DNA of 11,039 nucleotides, taken from assembly GCA_027310505.1 (NCBI GenBank), contig DAIDAS010000235.1:1-11039 (forward strand), read 5' to 3'. The notes under the pieces were generated by a model that did no database searches, was not told the DNA's origin, and worked only from the letters and a program-made list of their open reading frames with translations. A program made the position numbers and the translations under genes. Numbering within the stretch: position 1 is the stretch's first letter; each line of letters starts with the position of its first letter. Origin of the DNA: a bacterium (GTDB taxonomy: Bacteria > Pseudomonadota > Gammaproteobacteria > Burkholderiales > Methylophilaceae). Of the stretch, positions 6,631 through 11,039 are shown piece after piece.

Positions 6631-7229
6631 GACCCGCTCGACCCCTTTAACTGTGCTATATCCAACGTCACCGTTAACGTCCGGCGGAAGGTCTCGTTAT
6701 CGTATTGTCCAGTGCCGCAATCGACTGTTGGGGTGCCTAGTTTGCGCATGCCTTTCCAGGCCACGGAAACCATATATTGCGCGGGAACGCCCGTGGTGGG
6801 GTCGCCAGCATTCAGCTGATAAACGCAGCCACGTGCAGCCACCATGGCACCGACCGATTTGGTACCGCGCGTTTCAGACACCCCCAGCAGCGCGTTATGC
6901 CACTCGCACAGATCCAGATTGGCGCCACTCAGGGCCGAACAATCCAGTGGCTGGGAATTATTGTATCCCGTGCCGCGAGGCGTTGCGGTACCGCCAGACG
7001 GGTTGGTCACATAAGACGCCGCATTCTTGCGATTGGCGTTGATACGATCGGACATGTCCTGCAGCAGCAGCAATGCCTGTGCCCGCTGATGCGCATCGGT
7101 TTCAGAACTGATGGCGTAACCTTGCAATCCGGCCAGCCCCAGAAGCCCCATCAGGATGATCAGCACGGTGACGAGCACCTCGATCAGGCCAAAGCCCCCG
7201 GCGCCTCCTGCATATCGCATGGGGTTCAT
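6627..7229 (-). CDS. pilV: Minor pilin PilV
   Basis: 200 aa. Prepilin leader of 12 residues ending G11-G12, then F13-G-L-I-E17-V-L and the hydrophobic helix LVTVLIILMGLLGLAGLQGY. The following helix (SETDAHQRAQALLLLQDMSDRINANR) is the signature of PilV, in which a helix ends with 'DRIRANR'. The C-terminal part carries several cysteines. I chose the ATG at 7229 because it forms an ATGA overlap with the fimT stop and has GGAG seven bases upstream; the ATG six bases earlier (7235) sits too close to that site, and the long open frame further upstream is only the overlap with fimT. Acts with PilW and PilX in the tip/priming complex; processed by PilD. Confidence 0.9.
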   Translation of the reverse strand: MNPMRYAGGAGGFGLIEVLVTVLIILMGLLGLAGLQGYAISSETDAHQRAQALLLLQDMSDRINANRKNAASYVTNPSGGTATPRGTGYNNSQPLDCSALSGANLDLCEWHNALLGVSETRGTKSVGAMVAARGCVYQLNAGDPTTGVPAQYMVSVAWKGMRKLGTPTVDCGTGQYDNETFRRTLTVTLDIAQLKGSSGS

Positions 7230-7708
7230 GAACATGCTCCATTCAGTGAACGTGGACGCCCGCTGAGATCGATGACGACACACCTGATCGTCGACGAACT
7301 GCTGCTGACAGGGCCTACCTGGAACTTTGGCGTCGCCACGCCGGAAGGAAGGCGCCCGATTCGCGTAAAGGTAACGGCATTGGGCGCAATGCTGACCGTC
7401 ACGCTCCTCAGCGGCAACTGCCGCTGGATCAGCTCGCCAGCGGAAGCAATATCCCAACCGTTGTTCCACCCTCCCGACGCGGCAGTGATCGTTACGTCGG
7501 CATTCCGCTTCACCGCCTCACTGCGCGCCAGCAGCAGGCTGTAGAACAACGTCTGCGAAGCCGTCTTGACGCGCATGCTTTGCACCATGGATTGGGCACC
7601 TGACAGCGCCGCGGTACTCATGATGCCGATCAGCACGAGCACCACCATCAGCTCAATCAGGCTAAAACCTGTGGACCGCGAGGATATCTTCGGCTGGCGC
7701 ACTACCAT
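7226..7708 (-). CDS. fimT: Minor pilin FimT (GspH/FimT family), with DNA-binding-type GRxR motif
   Basis: 160 aa. Prepilin leader of 14 residues (SRSTG | F15-S-L-I-E19), then the helix LMVVLVLIGIMSTAALSGAQ. The next part, LFYSLLLARSEAVKRNADVTI, is the diagnostic GspH/FimT block, with the typical 'ARSEAVKRN' element, and a beta-rich domain follows. Near the C-terminus residues G150-R-P-R153 form a GRxR motif. In Legionella and other transformable bacteria FimT proteins with this motif bind DNA and support uptake (established knowledge); that this one does so is inference. The start overlaps the end of pilE by 7 nt (7702-7708). The alternative name fimU is used in organisms where the protein serves mainly in pilus assembly. 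Confidence 0.88.
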   Translation of the reverse strand: MVVRQPKISSRSTGFSLIELMVVLVLIGIMSTAALSGAQSMVQSMRVKTASQTLFYSLLLARSEAVKRNADVTITAASGGWNNGWDIASAGELIQRQLPLRSVTVSIAPNAVTFTRIGRLPSGVATPKFQVGPVSSSSSTIRCVVIDLSGRPRSLNGACS

Positions 7709-8097
7709 TTCCCTGCAGGCGTCTTGACGCCGGTATTATCAAGCGTGAGCGCGCCGTCCGACGCCTGCTTGCTGCCGACCGGGGGCGTTGCCGTCACCAC
7801 GAACGAAGGCGTGGTGGCTCCCACAGCCAAGGTCACCCCATAGTAGCGGGCGACATCATCCGGCACAGTCAACCCGAGCGCGGCCACCCCACCCGGATCC
7901 ACGGCGTAATCCCGTTTATCGAGAAAATACTGCTTCTCCCGATCGGCCACATCGATCATGAAGGCCTCCGCAGCCGCGCGCCGCGACTTGATCAGATACT
8001 GGGAATAGTAGGGAATCGCAATGGACGCCAGTATGCTCAGCACAGCGACCGCGATCATCAACTCGATCAGGGTAAATCCCCGCATTATTCGCTTCAT
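7702..8097 (-). CDS. pilE: Minor pilin PilE (type IV pilin family), first gene of the operon
   Basis: 131 aa. Leader of seven residues, MKRIMRG, then F8-T-L-I-E12-L-M and the long hydrophobic helix IAVAVLSILASIAIPYYSQY. The mature part (KSRRAAAEAFMIDVADREKQYFLDKRDYA...) and the tail LTLDNTGVKTPAGKW match the small PilE minor pilins encoded beside fimT/pilV. The protein contains no cysteine, so it lacks the disulfide-bound D-region of major pilins and is unlikely to be the main pilus subunit. The start at 8097 is set by the short basic leader and a GAGG ribosome site eight bases upstream; a longer in-frame extension to 8193 would add a 32-residue non-leader sequence. Its stop overlaps the fimT start. 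Confidence 0.88.
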   Translation of the reverse strand: MKRIMRGFTLIELMIAVAVLSILASIAIPYYSQYLIKSRRAAAEAFMIDVADREKQYFLDKRDYAVDPGGVAALGLTVPDDVARYYGVTLAVGATTPSFVVTATPPVGSKQASDGALTLDNTGVKTPAGKW

Positions 8098-8435
8098 AAA
8101 TTGATCCTCAAGCTGTCTTGCATGAAACCGCACCCGAAAAGCCTGGTGCTTAAGCCACATATCATGGCCGACTTTAACCAGCCTTGGCTGCATGATACCT
8201 GCGGGCCAGAGGCCAGAAAAAACAGTTTCCGATTAACGTTGGCATGGATGCGACAAACGGTCGCAACCTAAATCCAGCTTGTTCCATTACAATGACTTAA
8301 AATTCAGTTACCTTTTGGTCACTAATGGCTTTATGCAAAACTAATATTTGTAAATCAATAAGTTATTTAAACAACCGAGAAACACCCCGTCACAAAAAAC
8401 AACTTATCCCATACATTAAAAAGCCGGATCCATCC
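8098..8435. promoter_or_regulatory. Divergent intergenic region between pilE and the small membrane gene
   Basis: These 338 bp must hold the promoter of the pilE-pilY1 operon (minus) and that of the plus-strand gene at 8436. I see no confident sigma-70 hexamer pair on either strand. Structures present: CAGCC-TT-GGCTG hairpin (8179-8190) nested inside TATCATG (8160-8166) / CATGATA (8191-8197), and a tandem GGCCAGA GGCCAGA (8204-8217). The side next to 8436 is strongly AT-rich (8281-8420). The nested palindrome is a plausible operator for the pilus operon, by position only. Confidence 0.4.
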
Positions 8436-8726
8436 ATGAACATCGAACTTAGCCTGCAAGTGATTCTAACCCTCTTTCTCGGCCTGTTCCTTTTTGTCGA
8501 GAGTCTCGTGGCCATCTGGAAGATGACACGTCATGACGGTTTGCTCCATGTCTCCAAGTATTTTTTTACCGCACTGGTGGGTATATGGATGTGCATCAAC
8601 GCACTGGTGGCAGAAACAGACTGGCTGATCATTGCCGAGGCTGCAGCACTTTCGGCCTTCGTCGCACGGCGTTTACTGTGGCGGCTGGGCCATAAAATCA
8701 CCGATGCCGACGCCACAAGGGCGTAG
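8436..8726 (+). CDS. Small three-helix inner-membrane protein of unknown function
   Basis: 96 aa, not recognised. Three hydrophobic segments are visible: residues about 6-28 (QVILTLFLGLFLFVESLVAI), 42-58 (YFFTALVGIWMCINALV) and 62-77 (WLIIAEAAALSAFVAR), with short charged connectors and a basic tail RRLLWRLGHK. Size and topology resemble small phage-holin-like or other orphan membrane proteins, but no family motif supports a function. The ATG at 8436 is preferred over the in-frame ATG at 8325: the extra 37 residues are Lys/Asn/Cys-rich, encoded by AT-rich intergenic-type DNA, and unlike the rest. A weak GGAT ribosome site precedes 8436. The gene diverges from pilE and ends at a bidirectional terminator. 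Confidence 0.65.
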   Translation: MNIELSLQVILTLFLGLFLFVESLVAIWKMTRHDGLLHVSKYFFTALVGIWMCINALVAETDWLIIAEAAALSAFVARRLLWRLGHKITDADATRA

Positions 8727-8766
8727 CATTAAAACTTGGCCATTTACACGCAAAGCCATCGACATA

Positions 8767-8802
8767 AAAAACCCGCTCCAAGCCAGGCTTGCGCGGGTTT
8801 TT
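8767..8802. terminator. Bidirectional Rho-independent terminator
   Basis: AAAAACCCGC (8767-8776) pairs perfectly with GCGGGTTTTT (8793-8802), and AAGCC/GGCTT (8780-8790) forms a second small stem in the loop. The A-run and T-run on the two sides make it work on both strands. It lies between two convergent genes (stop at 8724-8726 on plus, stop at 8818 on minus) and should end both. Confidence 0.92.
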
Positions 8803-8817
8803 CAGGGCAGGGACACC

Positions 8818-9135
8818 CTAGTTCACCAAAATCGGCTCTCCACTCTCTGCATTGTAATAGTGCAGTTGGGTACACCCGGGGAATGTCAGCAGACTACCGT
8901 CATAAAGCGTTGAATCACCCACCTCGACTGTGGCATAGCCCGTATGAAACAGAACGACTTGCGCCTCTTCGCTGCCGAGGCGGAATGAGTAGGCGTCACA
9001 CATTTCGGCCTCTTCTTCCCTGCACAGTTTCCATCCGGACTTACCGGTGAGCTGCTTCAGCCATGCCGGCAGATCGACTTCTGCGTGACAGACGACCGAA
9101 AAATCAAAATCGGAAATGGTTGCTGGCTCCAGCAT
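8818..9135 (-). CDS. Unrecognised 105-aa soluble protein
   Basis: I do not recognise a family. The protein is acidic, has no signal peptide or membrane segment, and alternates short beta-like stretches (AQVVLFHTGYATVEVGD, LLTFPGCTQLHYYN) with charged turns, suggesting a small mixed alpha/beta cytosolic domain. It contains four cysteines without a zinc-finger spacing. The start at 9135 has a strong AGGAG site eight bases upstream. It is a single-gene unit, convergent with the small membrane protein and divergent from pilD, so context does not give a role. Confidence 0.72.
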   Translation of the reverse strand: MLEPATISDFDFSVVCHAEVDLPAWLKQLTGKSGWKLCREEEAEMCDAYSFRLGSEEAQVVLFHTGYATVEVGDSTLYDGSLLTFPGCTQLHYYNAESGEPILVN

Positions 9136-9213
9136 GCTTGCTACTCCTGTTCACTGGCTTAACTTCTTGATGGTTATATGATGCCAGATTTGAGAACTTC
9201 AAGACCAGGCTCG

Positions 9214-9234
9214 CCTTGCCTTCACCCGGCAAGG
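9214..9234. repeat. Perfect 7-bp hairpin upstream of pilD
   Basis: CCTTGCC (9214-9220), 7-nt loop, GGCAAGG (9228-9234). It lies 44 bp before the pilD start. No T-run follows on either strand, so it is not an intrinsic terminator; it may be an operator or a structure in the pilD leader RNA. The whole gap 9136-9277 shows no convincing promoter hexamers. Confidence 0.4.
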
Positions 9235-9277
9235 ATGGGATGATTCCCGCACCTCATATCGCCCGATAACATTCAAC

Positions 9278-10141
9278 ATGCCCGCCCTGCTGGAATTATT
9301 GCACGACCAACCTGCATTCTTTATTGCGTCAACCACGCTGCTTGGGTTGCTGATTGGCAGCTTTCTTAATGTCGTGATTCATCGCCTGCCGAAAATGATG
9401 GAGGCGGAATGGAGCCGACACCATGCCGAATCCAGAGGGGAGGAAATCCCGCCATCCGCAGCGTACAACCTGGTGGTTCCACGCTCATCCTGCCCGGCGT
9501 GCGGTCACCAGCTTACAGCCATGGAAAACATCCCGGTACTGAGCTACCTCGCCCTCGGTGGCAAATGCTCCGCCTGCAAAGCGCCCATCAGCCCCCGCTA
9601 CCCTCTGGTGGAAGCATTGGCGGGAGCCTTGAGCGGCCTGGTAGCCTGGCAATTTGGCTTCAGCGGCATGACGATTGCCGCACTGCTGTTCACTTTTGCC
9701 CTGATCGCACTGACGTTTATCGACTTCGATACCTTTCTGCTACCGGATGACATCACGTTACCGCTGTTATGGGCCGGACTGATCATCAACCTTGGCGGGG
9801 GATTTACCGATTTGCACTCGGCAGTGATCGGCGCGATGGCAGGCTACCTGTCGCTCTGGTCGGTGTACTGGATTTTCAAGCTCGTCACCGGCAAGGAAGG
9901 CATGGGTTACGGCGATTTCAAGCTGCTAGCAGCCATCGGTGCCTGGTTCGGCTGGCAACTGCTGCCTGCGGTGCTCATACTCTCGTCGCTGGTGGGCTCC
10001 GTCATTGGCATCAGCCTGATTCTGCTGGCACGCCATGGACGCAACGTGCCCATCCCCTTCGGCCCGTACCTGGCGCTGGGCGGCATCGCAGCCCTGTTCT
10101 GGGGGCCGCAACTGGCGCGCCTTTACCTGCCGGGCTACTGA
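9278..10141 (+). CDS. pilD: Prepilin peptidase / N-methyltransferase PilD
   Basis: 287 aa. PilD is the inner-membrane aspartic protease that cuts the leader from type IV prepilins after glycine and methylates the new N-terminus; its substrates here would be PilE, FimT, PilV, PilW and PilX. The N-terminal GSFLNVVIHRLP (27-38) begins the methyltransferase half, with zinc-type cysteines C72, C75, C97 and C100. The catalytic aspartates are D149 (IDFDTFLLPD) and D213 (GMGYGDFK). To my knowledge all six positions coincide with Pseudomonas aeruginosa PilD numbering, which supports the start at 9278 despite a weak ribosome site. About seven or eight membrane helices follow the cytoplasmic loop. Its stop TGA shares one base with the coaE start. 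pilB and pilC are not upstream, unlike many relatives. Confidence 0.96.
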   Translation: MPALLELLHDQPAFFIASTTLLGLLIGSFLNVVIHRLPKMMEAEWSRHHAESRGEEIPPSAAYNLVVPRSSCPACGHQLTAMENIPVLSYLALGGKCSACKAPISPRYPLVEALAGALSGLVAWQFGFSGMTIAALLFTFALIALTFIDFDTFLLPDDITLPLLWAGLIINLGGGFTDLHSAVIGAMAGYLSLWSVYWIFKLVTGKEGMGYGDFKLLAAIGAWFGWQLLPAVLILSSLVGSVIGISLILLARHGRNVPIPFGPYLALGGIAALFWGPQLARLYLPGY

Positions 10142-10758
10142 TGTTCATTGTCGGACTCACCGGCGGCATTGGCAGTGGCAAGAGCGAGGCTGCTCGCATG
10201 TTTGCCGACCTGGGTATTCCCGTGGTCGATACCGACCAGATCGCCCATGCGCTAACCGCCGTCGGGCAACCCCTCCTGCAGGAAATCGCAACAGCGCTGG
10301 GCAGCGACACCCTCAACCGGGACGGCTCGCTCAACCGCGCACTGTTGCGCCAACGCGTGTTCGCCGAGCCCGAAACGCGTCATCGCCTGGAAGCCATCCT
10401 CCACCCCCGCATCCGGGAACGCGCGGCACAATTGCTGGCCCAGCACCCGGATGCCCCGTACCAGATCCTGGTGGTTCCGCTTCTGTTCGAGACCAACGGC
10501 TATGTCGACCTGATGACCCGCAGCCTTGTCATCGATTGCGATGAAGCGCAGCAAATGCACCGGGCGATGGCGCGCAGCCACCTGAATGAAACTGAGGTGA
10601 GGGCGATCATGGCCGCACAATTGCCACGGGATCAACGTCTTGCCTTGGCAGACGATGTCATCACAAACGACAACACACTGGAAGAACTCCGAGAGAAAGT
10701 GCTGGAGAAACACGAAAAATACATTAAAACTTGCATAGTTAGCCAATCAATTTCATAA
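10141..10758 (+). CDS. coaE: Dephospho-CoA kinase
   Basis: 205 aa, the normal CoaE length. It phosphorylates the 3' hydroxyl of dephospho-CoA with ATP, the last step of coenzyme A synthesis, in the cytoplasm. The P-loop is G8-G-I-G-S-G-K14-S15, followed by the family element IPVVDTDQIAH (26-36), a LHPRIRER block and the VPLLFE motif in the CoA-binding region, then the lid helix with RAMARSHLNETEVRAIMAAQ. The start at 10141 overlaps the pilD stop (TGATG) and begins directly with the strand that leads to the P-loop; the longer open frame running back to 9769 is a shadow of pilD. Translation is likely coupled to pilD. Confidence 0.96.
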   Translation: MFIVGLTGGIGSGKSEAARMFADLGIPVVDTDQIAHALTAVGQPLLQEIATALGSDTLNRDGSLNRALLRQRVFAEPETRHRLEAILHPRIRERAAQLLAQHPDAPYQILVVPLLFETNGYVDLMTRSLVIDCDEAQQMHRAMARSHLNETEVRAIMAAQLPRDQRLALADDVITNDNTLEELREKVLEKHEKYIKTCIVSQSIS

Positions 10759-10800
10759 TCCGCGACAACTCTAATGTTGTGATTTCTACGCGGTCAACCA

Positions 10801-11039
10801 GTGTCCAGTTACGACTACCCATTCAACGAACGCATACGCACACTGCTGCGGCTGGAAGACCTGTTCGTCAAGACGCAGCATTACCTGCGCGGCGACCACG
10901 AGTTCAACCACCACACCGCGTTGATCGGCATCTTCCAGATCCTGGACGTCATTGACCGCGCCGAACTCAAAACAGACATGCTGCAAGAGCTGGACCGCCA
11001 GAAGATCGTCATGGAAGGCTTGCGCGGCAACCCTTCTAT
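10801..11039 (+). CDS. zapD: Cell division protein ZapD (5' part, cut by window end)
   Basis: The first 79 codons are present. ZapD (YacF, DUF1342) binds the C-terminal tail of FtsZ and bundles FtsZ filaments at the division ring. The N-terminus MSSYDYPFNERIRTLLRLED, continuing LFVKTQHYLRG, is the strongly conserved start of the family, followed by the all-helical region HHTALIGIFQILDVIDRAELKTDMLQELDRQK. The start is GTG at 10801: the in-frame stop at 10780-10782 leaves no upstream ATG. Its ribosome site is poor. It lies 42 bp after coaE with only a weak ACAAC/GTTGT hairpin between them and no terminator, so it is probably in one transcript with pilD and coaE, the usual order in beta- and gammaproteobacteria. 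Confidence 0.92.
   Translation, partial: MSSYDYPFNERIRTLLRLEDLFVKTQHYLRGDHEFNHHTALIGIFQILDVIDRAELKTDMLQELDRQKIVMEGLRGNPS

Noticed and set aside
8098..8193. Longer PilE start at 8193
   Set aside because: Prepilin leaders are short and basic; MKRIMRG at 8097 with its GAGG site fits, the 32-residue extension does not.
8193..8216. Minus-strand sigma-54-like site (TGGCCTCTGGCCCGC, GG-N10-GC) upstream of pilE
   Set aside because: The GG-N10-GC spacing is right but the -12 element is CCGC rather than TTGC, and the pattern arises from a tandem GGCCAGA repeat. Another near-match at about 8267-8280 has only nine bases between GG and GC.
1..11039. CRISPR arrays, rRNA, complete tRNA genes, transposase or integrase genes
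   Set aside because: None seen on either strand; the only direct repeats are short pairs, and the mobile-element signals are limited to edge sequences.

Overview
The window looks like a betaproteobacterial chromosome (a Nitrosomonadales-like organism is my best guess, from the type IV pilus gene order and the pilD-coaE-zapD block; this is inference, no taxonomic marker gene is present). It has two unlike parts. Positions 1 to about 1549 are AT-rich, gene-poor accessory DNA: for example 421-480 has 15 G/C of 60, against 42 of 60 in 10021-10080. From about 1573 onward the DNA is GC-rich chromosomal backbone.

Accessory part (1-1549): a 19-bp direct repeat (61-79 and 117-135) runs up to the start codon of an unrecognised 301-aa protein (135-1040). 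It is followed by a start-less coding relic (1063-1200) and a non-coding stretch with several inverted and direct repeats. The part ends exactly where a 23-nt block (1550-1572) reproduces the 3' end of a tRNA-Pro: T loop, 3' T-stem strand, acceptor strand, A73 and CCA. The rest of that tRNA is absent. This is the usual signature of the att site left at one edge of an element integrated into a tRNA gene, so 1-1549 is probably the right end of a genomic island that extends beyond the window.

Type IV pilus part (1611-8097, minus strand): a six-gene operon reading pilE, fimT, pilV, pilW, pilX, pilY1. The first five genes overlap one another (7 nt, then three ATGA start-stop fusions) and pilY1 follows after 16 nt. 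A strong Rho-independent terminator lies after pilY1. These are the minor pilins and the large tip adhesin PilY1, which together prime pilus assembly and form the pilus tip. FimT keeps a C-terminal GRxR motif linked to DNA binding in natural transformation. PilY1 shows degenerate versions of both known metal sites and has a six-cysteine insertion in its VWA domain.

Middle part (8098-9277): a 338-bp divergent intergenic region, a small three-helix membrane protein of unknown role (8436-8726, plus), a bidirectional terminator (8767-8802), and an unrecognised 105-aa protein (8818-9135, minus).

Right part (9278-11039, plus): pilD (prepilin peptidase, which would process all the prepilins of the minus-strand operon), coaE (last step of coenzyme A synthesis) overlapping it by one base, and the first 79 codons of zapD (FtsZ-binding division protein), cut by the window end. 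pilB and pilC, which often precede pilD, are not here.
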